Positions 29,041 to 36,886 of a stretch of 64,000 bases of DNA are shown in pieces (position 1 is the stretch's first letter; every line of letters starts with the position of its first letter). Made by a program: the position numbers and the translations under genes. The notes under the pieces were generated by a model. That model was not told where the DNA came from. It did not search any database and saw nothing but the letters and a program-made list of their open reading frames with translations. Source of the DNA: Edwardsiella ictaluri ATCC 33202 (lineage in GTDB: Bacteria; Pseudomonadota; Gammaproteobacteria; Enterobacterales; Enterobacteriaceae); assembly GCF_000264785.1 (NCBI RefSeq), contig NZ_AFJI01000062.1, forward strand, positions 1 to 64,000, given 5' to 3'.

Positions 29041-29904
29041 GAGCCGCTAACAAAACCGAGTTGATTCGAATAACGTCAATCCCCATATAGCAGGCATGAC
29101 ACGAAAAATCATCAGTAAGCAGCTCTGGAAATCCTGACAGCCACTTCTGCCGCCCCAACCGCCTTCGTCACGGGGTGGCCGCCCACGCCTTGATGACGAT
29201 GCCGTTCTCAACGGTATTCTGTTTGTCCTTACGACTGGGATACCCTGGGAGGAGTTGCCCCAGTCGCTGGGTTTTGGCAGCGCAATGACGTGCTGGCGTC
29301 GCCTACGCGATTGGCAAGCTCAAGGCATCTGGCTGCGACTTCACGTGGCTCTGATGACCCGGCTACACCAAGCGGGTCACATCGACTGGAGCAGAGCACG
29401 CCTCGATGGCGCGAGCGTAGCCAGCCCCCGGGTGGCCAGGAAACAGGACGTGACCCGACAGACAGAGGCAAGCTGGGCAGTAAACGACACATAGTGCTGG
29501 AACGTCAGGGCATCCCACGCGCCGTGCTTGTCTCTGGAGCCAATCGCCATGACCCGATAATGTTTGAGCCATTGTTGGATGCCCTCCCGGCGTTAGCAGG
29601 CAAGAGGGAGCGACCACGATATCGGCCTGACAAGCGACACGCAGACAAGGGGTATGATTTTCGCCGTTGCCGGGATTATCTGAGGCGACGGGGAATCAAG
29701 GCCCGTATTGCCCGGCGATGCATTGATAGCCATGACTGCTTGGGTCGTTATCGCTGGGTTGTAGAGCGAACTCATGGGTGGTTAGCGGGTTTTGGCAAGC
29801 TGGGTATTCGTTTCGAACGGCGGCTGGATACCCATCTTGCATTGCTGACGCTGGCTTGTGCTGTTATCTGCTTGCGCTTTGTTGAACGGTTTTGTTAGCG
29901 GCTC
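29041..29904. mobile_element. IS5-family (IS427-like) insertion sequence, 864 bp
   Basis: Perfect 18-bp terminal inverted repeats: GAGCCGCTAACAAAACCG at 29041-29058 and its complement at 29887-29904. A 3-bp direct repeat TAA flanks it (29038-29040 and 29905-29907), matching the TNA target preference of the IS427 group. The transposase is in two frames with an in-frame stop. It interrupts the integrase remnant. Confidence 0.92.
29096..29898 (+). pseudogene. IS5-family transposase, two frames, with in-frame stop
   Basis: The first frame opens at ATG 29096 (MTRKIISKQLWKS), hits TGA at 29135-29137, then continues QPLLPPQPP and RPRLDDDAVLNGILFVLTTG to a stop near 29494. The second frame carries the DDE part: GSKRHIVLERQG, GANRHD, DKGYDFRRCRDYLRRRG and RYRWVVERTHGWLAGFGKL (the Y-W-ERT end of IS5-type transposases). 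A frameshift between two overlapping frames is normal for this IS group, but the early TGA is not, so this copy is probably inactive. Confidence 0.85.
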
Positions 29905-29907
29905 TAA

Positions 29908-30426
29908 ATAACGGAGCCGCGAACTTCCAGAAGCGGCGCAGTTCTGCGAACAGCTCAATAGCCTGATTATTAGATTTTGCGATAACCCACTGATCCAATG
30001 CTTCAATAAGCTGACTATAGGTAACATCTAACATCGCTAAAAACATCGCGCGGGCCGAACGCCTTCTCAAGCTGGTTAATCCGGCAGCAATAGATGCTGA
30101 AACTATGCTCTCCTCATTTTTTACGTAACGCTTTTGCTTCAAGGTCATCCCTGTAAGCGTTAAGAGCTTGATGGACGGACTCCGCTCGCAGCCCTCCCTC
30201 TGCGACAAGCCGCGCTTTCTCGCGCGCTTGTTCCAATGTCATTTCCGGCCACTCCCCCCAATTTTCGGCCTTTCAGTTCCATCCTTTTGGGAAACTCAGC
30301 ATAGATAACCGTTTTTCCCGATCTGCTGAACTCAATACGCAGATGGCTGTCCTCTTCATACTTTGAACGGCACATTTGCCCCTGATGGTTGAGTATGACT
30401 TTTGCCGCAGCAACGCAGACCTTCAT
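29908..30426 (-). pseudogene. tyrosine-recombinase (phage integrase) remnant
   Basis: Read across three frames the minus strand gives an arm-binding-domain-like start (MKVCVAAAKVILNHQG; SHLRIEFSRSGKTVIYAEFP; GRKLG then WPEMTLEQAREKARLVAEGG) followed by a core-binding-like segment (VHQALNAYRDDLEAKALRKK; DVTYSQLIEALDQW; LFAELRRFWKFAAPLF). The pattern KLG-x-WPEMTLEQAREKA is typical of P4/P2-type integrases. Lesions: a shift in a run of six C (30254-30259), another near 30115, and the IS at 29904. The catalytic R-H-R-Y domain is absent. It lies about 200 bp from the right repeat, where an integrase is expected. Confidence 0.65.
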
Positions 30427-30627
30427 GTGAGTACTGGTATAAGGTGATTTACATGATTCCCAACATTCTGCCGCGTTTAAAAATTCATCACCATTGGTAT
30501 TTTTATGTCCCTACGTTGCAATCTGGGGCATAGTAATTCCATGAATTATTGAGGATTAACACCCAAGTTCACACATGCAATGTTTTTATAGTAATGAGTT
30601 GCCCTTGCGTTACTATTTTGCGTTGCG
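30427..30627. other. non-coding DNA between integrase remnant and right repeat
   Basis: About 200 bp of AT-rich DNA without an open frame of note. By position it would be the attP-side arm region of the element, where integrase and accessory proteins bind; no specific site can be named. Confidence 0.35.
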
Positions 30628-30792
30628 CAGAAAGGTTTTTCAATGTGGTTTATACTGTGCAAAAATACAGACAGTGCGTGATAGTGCGGAATATAAAGTT
30701 ACACTATCCAGATGATTTTTAAAGACTATATGCGTAAGTGACTAGAATGGCGTTACTGATTACCAAGAAGTGCATCAACTGCGACATGTGTG
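30628..30792. repeat. right 165-bp direct repeat flanking the yfhL island
   Basis: Matches 25226-25390 with six substitutions and no gap. This copy runs into the complete yfhL, so it either is the original chromosomal sequence or was supplied by the element to rebuild the gene. Confidence 0.9.
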
Positions 30793-31007
30793 AACCTGAG
30801 TGCCCCAATCAGGCGATCTCGATGGGGGAACAGGTTTACCAGATCGATCCGGCGCGCTGCACCGAATGCGTCGGTCACTACGACGAACCGACCTGTATCA
30901 AGGTCTGCCCGATCGATAACACCATCATCCGCGATCCGGCGCACGCCGAAAGCGAAGAGCAGCTGTGGGACAAGTTTGTGCGACTGTACCACGGCGACGT
31001 CCTGTAA
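30747..31007 (+). CDS. yfhL: 2[4Fe-4S] ferredoxin YfhL
   Basis: 86 residues with two cluster-binding motifs: CINCDMCEPEC (Cys9, 12, 15, 19) and CTECVGHYDEPTCIKVCP, the latter with the longer loop typical of the Alvin (AlvFd-type) ferredoxins, to which E. coli YfhL belongs. It is an electron carrier of very low potential; its partner is unknown. The ATG at 30747 is used; a GTG three codons earlier is in frame. Its start and upstream region lie in the right island repeat. Confidence 0.93.
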   Translation: MALLITKKCINCDMCEPECPNQAISMGEQVYQIDPARCTECVGHYDEPTCIKVCPIDNTIIRDPAHAESEEQLWDKFVRLYHGDVL

Positions 31008-31028
31008 GCGGGCCGCCACCCGCGTCGC

Positions 31029-31706
31029 TCAGCGGCAGTGGCCGCGGGCGTCAAAACGGGCCTCGCCGTCCGGCACCAACGTTTTCGCCACCTGTCCCTC
31101 CTCCATGGAGGGCAGCACCGCAAAGTGCCCCTTCATCTCCATGTAAACCGCCTGTCCTGGCGCCGGGCGGGCGTTAATATAGGCCTGCTCGAGCTCGACC
31201 GTGCTGCTCACCGGATACACGTTGTCCGTCGCGCAGTCGTGAAACGTGGCGGCATTCGCCATATAACGGTACATCCCTTTCACGCTCATCGCCGTCACCG
31301 GCAGCGGCGACGTGGCCGCCTTAAGCGTGTAGTTGAACGGCGAGTCTATCTCATTACCATTGGTGTCCAGCAGGCGCATATCATTCCCGACCGGACGGAA
31401 GTAACGCTTCTCACCGTCGCTGCCGATCAGCACCAGGCGATCGGCAGTACGCTGCCAGCGCCCGTATTCGGCGAAGCTCTGATCGCCGTCGCGGCTGGCC
31501 CGGTAGATCGATTTCAGGACAAAGCTGCCGTCCTTGTCCAAAAACAGCGACATCTCCATGCCGCCGCAGTCGGCGCACGGCAGCGTGCCTTGAAAACTCT
31601 GCGCCATCGGCACCAGAGGCTGTTCAGCGTACTGCGTACGCGCATGACACCCAAACAGGGTGATCACCCCCGCCGCCAACAACAGCGAAATAGCCATTTT
31701 TTTCAC
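31029..31706 (-). CDS. nlpE: envelope stress lipoprotein NlpE
   Basis: About 225 residues. A signal peptide with lipobox ITLFGC is followed by the N-terminal domain with the redox pair LPCADCGG and a C-terminal OB-like domain (FNYTLKAA; MYRYMANAATFHDCAT). NlpE is an outer-membrane lipoprotein that signals lipoprotein-sorting and disulfide faults, and surface contact, to CpxA. The start is GTG 31706 with AGGAGAG upstream; an ATG three codons later is possible. The arfB-nlpE order is as in E. coli. Confidence 0.92.
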   Translation of the reverse strand: MKKMAISLLLAAGVITLFGCHARTQYAEQPLVPMAQSFQGTLPCADCGGMEMSLFLDKDGSFVLKSIYRASRDGDQSFAEYGRWQRTADRLVLIGSDGEKRYFRPVGNDMRLLDTNGNEIDSPFNYTLKAATSPLPVTAMSVKGMYRYMANAATFHDCATDNVYPVSSTVELEQAYINARPAPGQAVYMEMKGHFAVLPSMEEGQVAKTLVPDGEARFDARGHCR

Positions 31707-31802
31707 AGTTTCTCTCCTACTGTGCAAACGAATGCAATATCAAGCGGGCGACCTGCATGTCCCCCGGCTCCGCCGACCCTGCGGCAGCGCGAAAAAAGCG
31801 CC

Positions 31803-32219
31803 CTAACCCGGAATGACCTTGCCGCGCAACGACTTCAACGATCCGCGCCGCGTTTTATCGTCGGTACGCCGACGGCGCGCGCCGCGGCTGGGCGCCGTGG
31901 CCCGGCGTGGCTTAGCCACCTCTGTGGCCTGGCGGATCAGCGCCGCCAGGCGGGCCAGCGCATCGTCGCGGTTCTGCGCCTGGGTACGGAATGACTGGGA
32001 CTTGATCACCACCACGCCGTCGTCCGTAATCAAATGGTGCTGCATGGCCAGCAGCCGCTGCTGGTAAACCGGCGGCAGGCTGGAGGCACGAATATCAAAG
32101 CGCAGGTGAATGGCGCTGGATACCTTATTGACATTCTGCCCGCCGTTTCCCTGCGCGCGAATGGCGCTCAGCGAGATCTCCCATTCGGGGATCATCAGGC
32201 GGGCGTTGATATACAGCAT
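31803..32219 (-). CDS. arfB: alternative ribosome-rescue factor / peptidyl-tRNA hydrolase ArfB
   Basis: 138 residues. The release-factor-like catalytic loop GNGGQNVNK (GGQ near residues 23-25) and the basic C-terminal tail (ARRRRTDDKTRRGSLKSLRG) that enters the empty mRNA channel are both present. It frees ribosomes stalled on non-stop mRNA. ATG 32219 lies 1 bp from the yaeQ stop, so it is coupled to yaeQ. Confidence 0.94.
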   Translation of the reverse strand: MLYINARLMIPEWEISLSAIRAQGNGGQNVNKVSSAIHLRFDIRASSLPPVYQQRLLAMQHHLITDDGVVVIKSQSFRTQAQNRDDALARLAALIRQATEVAKPRRATAPSRGARRRRTDDKTRRGSLKSLRGKVIPG

Positions 32220-32220
32220 C

Positions 32221-32769
32221 TCAGACGCTACCCTGCTGCCAGACATCCAGCGCGATTTCTATGCTGTTAGCCGTATCGGAAACCCACAGTTGCCCCTCCT
32301 GGCGCGTCACCTGCAAATCCATGGTTCTGGTCGCCAGCGCCGCCAGTCGGCTCAGGGCCTCATCATCGATAAAATAGATACTCAGCGGGCGCAGCGTCGC
32401 CAGCCGCGCCTGATTCTGCTGCCACCAGACCCGCGCGGCACGCTCACTATAGGTGTACAGCACCACCTGGCGCGAGAGTGAGCAGGCTTTTTTAAGACGT
32501 TTCTCATCCGGTAGGCCCAGCTCAATCCACAGATCCACGCCGTTGTAGTCGTTACGCAGCCACAACGCTGGCTCATCGTCTGCGCAGAGTCCCTTGGTAA
32601 ACGTCAGACGCTCATCCGCATGGCAGCACCAAGCCAGCAGGCGCAGCATCATGCGCTGCTCCGTCTCGGAGGGGTGCTGCGCCAGCGTCAGCGAAGCATC
32701 CTGATAGTGGTGCCGATCCATGTCGGCAATATTGACGTTGGCCTTATAAATGGTTGCCTTCAGTGCCAT
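32221..32769 (-). CDS. yaeQ: YaeQ family protein
   Basis: 182 residues with a PD-(D/E)xK nuclease-like fold by family. Segments [20 protein letters not shown] and [18 protein letters not shown] (near residues 44-60) plus [11 protein letters not shown] match E. coli YaeQ. Its cellular role is not established; E. coli YaeQ was first noted as a suppressor linked to RfaH-type effects. ATG 32769; upstream is divergent yaeP. Confidence 0.9.
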   Translation of the reverse strand: MALKATIYKANVNIADMDRHHYQDASLTLAQHPSETEQRMMLRLLAWCCHADERLTFTKGLCADDEPALWLRNDYNGVDLWIELGLPDEKRLKKACSLSRQVVLYTYSERAARVWWQQNQARLATLRPLSIYFIDDEALSRLAALATRTMDLQVTRQEGQLWVSDTANSIEIALDVWQQGSV

Positions 32770-32988
32770 GCGTTTCCCCATTTCGAATCTTTACGCCATT
32801 TTACCCGTTTTTACCGTCCGGCACGAATCCATGCCGGGGGAAAAGCACACTTTTTATCGTCGGGTACCGTTGAGCCCCGCTGCCGCTAACGCAACGCTGT
32901 GATATAGTCAAAATGGAGATTTATCCGCAGGTAAGCGCACCTCGCCCGCAGGATAACGCCATCGGGTTACGCTCTATAGGAGAAGACG

Positions 32989-33189
32989 TTGCAACAATAC
33001 TCTGCGTTGGTTCGGCGTAGATATGCAGAGATCGCCAGCGGCGACCTTGGCTATATCCCCGATGCGATAGGATGTGCCTTAAAGGCACTGGATGCGGTTG
33101 CGGCCGATGAACAGCTGCCACCGGCCGTTAGGGAACAGGCGGCCTATGCCGCCGCGAACTTATTGGTGAGTGATTATGTCGACGACTGA
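32989..33189 (+). CDS. yaeP: UPF0253 family protein YaeP
   Basis: 66 residues starting with TTG after [26 protein letters not shown] and [14 protein letters not shown] match E. coli YaeP. Function unknown. The 3' end overlaps rof by 14 bp, as in E. coli, so the two are translationally linked. Confidence 0.92.
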   Translation: MQQYSALVRRRYAEIASGDLGYIPDAIGCALKALDAVAADEQLPPAVREQAAYAAANLLVSDYVDD

Positions 33190-33436
33190 AGAGTATCAAG
33201 CCATCAACTGCGATGATTACGACAGCCTGGAGCTCGCCTGCCAGCACCATTTGGTTTTACAGATCGTTCTGCGCGACGACGAAACATTCGAGGGGCAGGC
33301 CAACGATATAATCTCCCGTAAGCACGTGGAATATCTGCTGGTCACCAGCCAGGGCCAGCAACGCGAGCTGCGCCTGGATCACATTACCCGCTTTAGCCAC
33401 CCTATGCTGGGCACCATCATCATCGGCATACCGTAA
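33176..33436 (+). CDS. rof: Rho-binding antiterminator Rof (YaeO)
   Basis: 86 residues. [19 protein letters not shown] (about residues 7-25) and [14 protein letters not shown] match E. coli Rof, which binds Rho near its primary RNA site and blocks termination. ATG 33176 lies inside the yaeP end. Confidence 0.93.
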   Translation: MSTTEEYQAINCDDYDSLELACQHHLVLQIVLRDDETFEGQANDIISRKHVEYLLVTSQGQQRELRLDHITRFSHPMLGTIIIGIP

Positions 33437-33487
33437 CGGCATGCGCTCTCCCATGTGGTCGGGGATCCACTGCGCCCCGGCCACCCA

Positions 33488-33817
33488 TTACGGTGCAACC
33501 GGTGGCGTCAGACTGGCATAGTACGCCGCCAGATCTGCCATATCCTGTCCGCTGAGCCGTGCCACATAGGCCGACATAATCCCCGCCTGCCCACCGTGGC
33601 GCGTCCCCATTTTATATCCCTGCATCGCCTCCACCAGACGCTGCGCACTCAGCCCTGCCAGCGGCGGATAGATCGGCGCCAGCCCCTGCCCCTGTACTCC
33701 GTGGCAAGAGGCACAGGATGCAGACTTCTGCCGTCCGGCGGCAGCATCACCACCTGCCTGTGCTGCCAGGGGCAACGCCAGCACAAGCGCCAGTATCCCC
33801 ATCACACCCCGTTTCAT
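33488..33817 (-). CDS. small periplasmic class I cytochrome c
   Basis: 109 residues with signal peptide (to about AQA, residue 21), a single haem-binding CASCH motif near residue 35, and a likely distal Met in MSAYVARLSGQDMADLAAYY. This resembles cytochrome c553/c5-like electron carriers and the halves of cytochrome c4. Not found between rof and tilS in E. coli. Its redox partner is not in the window. Confidence 0.85.
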   Translation of the reverse strand: MKRGVMGILALVLALPLAAQAGGDAAAGRQKSASCASCHGVQGQGLAPIYPPLAGLSAQRLVEAMQGYKMGTRHGGQAGIMSAYVARLSGQDMADLAAYYASLTPPVAP

Positions 33818-33849
33818 CGCTATCCTCCTGAGAAATCCGTTGTCATATC

Positions 33850-35190
33850 CTACATCCAGTCTTTAGACCAGTGAATATTCCACATCGTCGCCCCAGCCAC
33901 CGCCTGTCCTTCCTGGGTAACAAACACGCCCAGCGCGGCGATCAGGCTCTCACCATAATACAGCATCGGGGTTCGTTCACGCTCCCAGGGCGGAATATGC
34001 AGCTCCTGCCAGATTTTTTTTATCGCCCGGGAGTGGCGGCGTCCGACAATGCGCAGCACACCCTGTGCACAAAAGCGGATGGTAACGGCTTCGCCGGGCG
34101 TCGGCGCACGCACACAGACACCCCGACTACCCATCTGCAACTCCCCCAGTCCATCTGGCAGTGTCAGCGGCTGATGCGGATCCCAGCGCAGCACCTCGTC
34201 TCGCAGCGAGCGCAGCGTTGGCAGCAGGTAGAGCCTACGCCGGAAGCGACGCACCTGACACTTGGCCAGGTGCAGCTGCGGCTCGGCGTCCTCACGGGCC
34301 AACGCAACCTCATGCCATAGGCGCTGCAGCTGCTCACGCGTCGGCATCATCACGCCAAAGCAGGCGATCCAGCGCCGCAGCAGCGCATAGCGTTTGGCCT
34401 CGGACAGCGGCAGCAGGCCGTCGATGCTCAGGGCATCATCTTCGCTCATCAGCGCCTGCAGCGACTCCATCAGCAGTTCGTCCAGCAGCTGCTCCTGTTC
34501 GGCGCACAGGCTGGCGCTGCGCGCCACAGCCTCTGAAAAATGGGGCCAGCGCTCACGCAGCAGCGGCACAATGCGCATACGCAGGAAGTTGCGATCGAAT
34601 CGGGCATCGGCATTGCTGTCATCCTCAACCCAAGAGAGATCGTGCACCTGTGCATAGGCCGTTAGCTGCTCACGCGAGATATCCAGCAGCGGACGCAGCT
34701 GTTCACAGACGAAAAACGGCATGCTTTGTGCCATCGCCGATAGCCCGGTTGGGCCGCTGCCTCGCTTAAGCGCCAGCAGGAAGGTTTCACACTGATCGTC
34801 CAGATGCTGCGCGGTCAGCAGAGTTTCGCGGCTATCGATCAGCTCGGCAATCGCCTGGTAGCGGGCATCGCGCGCCGCCGCCTCTACGCTGTTACGCTGG
34901 GTATCAACCTGAACATGCAGTACGTGCAGCGGCACCTGCCACAGGTAGCATACCGATTCACAGTGGTCGACCCACTGATCGGCAAAATGGCTCAGTCCAT
35001 GGTGCACATGCACCACCCGCAGGCGTAAATGGGGAAGACAGCTGGCACGCAGCTGTACCAGCGCATGCAGCAGCACCGTGGAGTCCAGGCCGCCGCTAAA
35101 GGCCACCAACAGACGCCGACGCCCGGCCAGCCTGTCGGCAATATGCCTCTGGATATCTAGGGTATTCATGGAAGTATTTGCGGCTTTCAC
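33850..35190 (-). CDS. tilS: tRNA(Ile)-lysidine synthase
   Basis: About 446 residues. The N-type ATP pyrophosphatase P-loop LVAFSGGLDSTVLLH, AQHLDDQCETFLLALKRGSG and the C-terminal TilS domain (GRRHSRAIKKIWQELHIPPW) are present. It converts C34 of tRNA-Ile2 (CAU) to lysidine, so it is essential. The GTG at 35190 has AGGG upstream; ATG 35169 is an alternative and would give an E. coli-like length. Confidence 0.94.
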   Translation of the reverse strand: MKAANTSMNTLDIQRHIADRLAGRRRLLVAFSGGLDSTVLLHALVQLRASCLPHLRLRVVHVHHGLSHFADQWVDHCESVCYLWQVPLHVLHVQVDTQRNSVEAAARDARYQAIAELIDSRETLLTAQHLDDQCETFLLALKRGSGPTGLSAMAQSMPFFVCEQLRPLLDISREQLTAYAQVHDLSWVEDDSNADARFDRNFLRMRIVPLLRERWPHFSEAVARSASLCAEQEQLLDELLMESLQALMSEDDALSIDGLLPLSEAKRYALLRRWIACFGVMMPTREQLQRLWHEVALAREDAEPQLHLAKCQVRRFRRRLYLLPTLRSLRDEVLRWDPHQPLTLPDGLGELQMGSRGVCVRAPTPGEAVTIRFCAQGVLRIVGRRHSRAIKKIWQELHIPPWERERTPMLYYGESLIAALGVFVTQEGQAVAGATMWNIHWSKDWM

Positions 35191-35342
35191 CGCCCTGCAT
35201 CGATAAGTATCAGCACGTTAACCAGCAATTACGCGAGAAGCAAGCCTCTTGATCTCCCCACAGTAAACGCCAGCGCTCTCCGTGCCGTTTAATGCCGCCA
35301 TACGGGCGGCATCCCCGGTACCCGATTTTACTCTGACACCGC

Positions 35343-36809
35343 CTACGACGCAGCACGCCGTACCAGCAGCAGGTTAATCAGCCAAATCACGGCCACCAGC
35401 GCGACACATCCCAGCGCCCCCCAGGCAATATCGCTAAACACCTTGGCATAGGCCATCACAGAATGGGTGATCGCCTCTCCGCCGTGGGCAAAGCTGGATT
35501 CGGCAGTCTGATTGGCGATGATCCCGGCCAGATAGTTGGCTACCGATCCGGTCGCCAGCATATAGATCCCGGTGAGAACGCCCGTCACTCCGGGGATCGT
35601 CAGGCGCGTGATCTGCGCCATCGCAACCGGATCGATAAACAGTTCTGCGCAGCCCATTACCGCCAGCCCCAGCACGGTCAGCCCCATGGAAGCCTGCCCG
35701 TGCAGCGCCGCCCAGCGGGCGTTGAAGGTCAAAATACCGAAGCCGATGCTGATCAGCGCCAGTCCCAGTGCAAACTTGCCCCAAATGCGCAAAATACGGT
35801 TACCGCCGCTGTGCCCGCTGACCAGCCAGGCTAAAACCACCCCGCAGGCCATCACGGCAAAACCGTTCACGGACTGGAACAGCGCCGTCGGCACGGTGAG
35901 GGAGAGCAGATGGCGATTCACAAAGCGGTCGATAAACAGGCTGATGGAGCTACCACCCTGCTGGGCAAAGGCCCAGAACAGCGTCCCCAGCGCCATCAGA
36001 ATCACTATCTGAATTAGCCCGCGACGCTGTTCGGGCGTTGCCCGGCGAAAAATTTTACCCAGGATGATCATCGCCACCGCGCAGACCAGCGCCAACGCAT
36101 AGCTGGACCAGTCGCGCCAAAACAGGACCGCAACCAGCAGCGGGGAGACCAACAGCCCCAGCAGCAACCAGCTCCAGTTGGGCAACACGGCCCTGCGCGC
36201 CTGCAGTGCCTGACGGTTCACGCCATCCGTATGGCGGAAGTGGCGGTGTCCACACATAAAAATCATCAGACCGGCAAACATACCGATCCCCGCCAGCGCA
36301 AAGCCGACGTGCCAACCGTACCGTTCAGCGGCCAGACCACAGGCAATCGGCGCTATGATCGAGCCAATATTTCCCGCTGCATACAGTAAGGAGAAGCCCC
36401 CGTCACGGCGCGGATCCTCTGCAGAGTAGAGTTCGCCGAGCAGGCAACTGATATTCGATTTGAACAGGCCATAGCCGCACACAATGATGGCCAGGGCAAG
36501 ATAGAGAGAGAACGGAGAGACGGCGCTGAGTCCCAGAACGACGTGTCCCAGTGTCATCAGCGAGGCGCCGGTAACCACCGCCATACGGTTACCCAGCAGT
36601 TTGTCGGCCAGGATACCGCCCAGAATAGGCGTGACATAAACCAGCGATGCATAGGCGCTATACAGGCTGAATGCATGGGTATCATTATAACCGAGCTGGT
36701 GGGTGAGATAGAGGATCAGTAACGCACGCATGCCGTAAAAGCTGAAATATTCCCAGATTTGTAGCGCTACGACATAGTAGATTGCGCGCGGTTGTGAGGG
36801 TGTTTTCAT
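35343..36809 (-). CDS. dtpC: proton-dependent di/tripeptide transporter DtpC
   Basis: 488 residues, POT/PTR family with about 14 membrane segments. The N-terminus [12 protein letters not shown] and the [20 protein letters not shown] motif match E. coli YjdL (DtpC), a dipeptide:H+ symporter preferring lysine-containing dipeptides. It follows cadA, as in E. coli cadBA-dtpC, which fits supply of lysine for decarboxylation. A hairpin terminator after cadA suggests partly separate transcription. Confidence 0.92.
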   Translation of the reverse strand: MKTPSQPRAIYYVVALQIWEYFSFYGMRALLILYLTHQLGYNDTHAFSLYSAYASLVYVTPILGGILADKLLGNRMAVVTGASLMTLGHVVLGLSAVSPFSLYLALAIIVCGYGLFKSNISCLLGELYSAEDPRRDGGFSLLYAAGNIGSIIAPIACGLAAERYGWHVGFALAGIGMFAGLMIFMCGHRHFRHTDGVNRQALQARRAVLPNWSWLLLGLLVSPLLVAVLFWRDWSSYALALVCAVAMIILGKIFRRATPEQRRGLIQIVILMALGTLFWAFAQQGGSSISLFIDRFVNRHLLSLTVPTALFQSVNGFAVMACGVVLAWLVSGHSGGNRILRIWGKFALGLALISIGFGILTFNARWAALHGQASMGLTVLGLAVMGCAELFIDPVAMAQITRLTIPGVTGVLTGIYMLATGSVANYLAGIIANQTAESSFAHGGEAITHSVMAYAKVFSDIAWGALGCVALVAVIWLINLLLVRRAAS

Positions 36810-36853
36810 AGATTCTCCCTGAGGCGGGGGATAGAACGGAGGGTAAAAATAAA

Positions 36854-36875
36854 GGGCGCCCCTGACGGGACGCCC
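36854..36875 (-). terminator. terminator after cadA
   Basis: On the minus strand a GC-rich stem, GGGCGTCCC/GGGGCGCCC with a short loop, is followed by TTTATTTTT, 12 bp after the cadA stop. Confidence 0.75.
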
Positions 36876-36886
36876 TCGGTCATCAA

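Larger units (their letters stand above)
25391..30627. mobile_element. degraded prophage-like island inserted at yfhL
   Basis: About 5.2 kb between two 165-bp direct repeats, separating yfhH from yfhL, which are neighbours in E. coli. Contents from left: AT-rich DNA with repeated motifs, a P2-type portal remnant, an unidentified gene fragment, a RelE/HigB-HigA type module, an RHH gene with a Doc module, an IS5-family insertion, and a tyrosine-recombinase remnant next to the right repeat. The layout (recombinase near one att-like repeat) is that of an integrated element which has lost most genes. No catalytic integrase domain remains, so it is probably immobile. Confidence 0.8.

Noticed and set aside
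28976-29158. 60-residue minus-strand frame as an independent gene
   Set aside because: It is a chimera of the IS end and the tail of the interrupted integrase remnant.
30114-30242. 42-residue open frame as a separate small gene
   Set aside because: It continues the integrase frame after the six-C run and fits the arm-binding domain pattern, so it is treated as part of the pseudogene.
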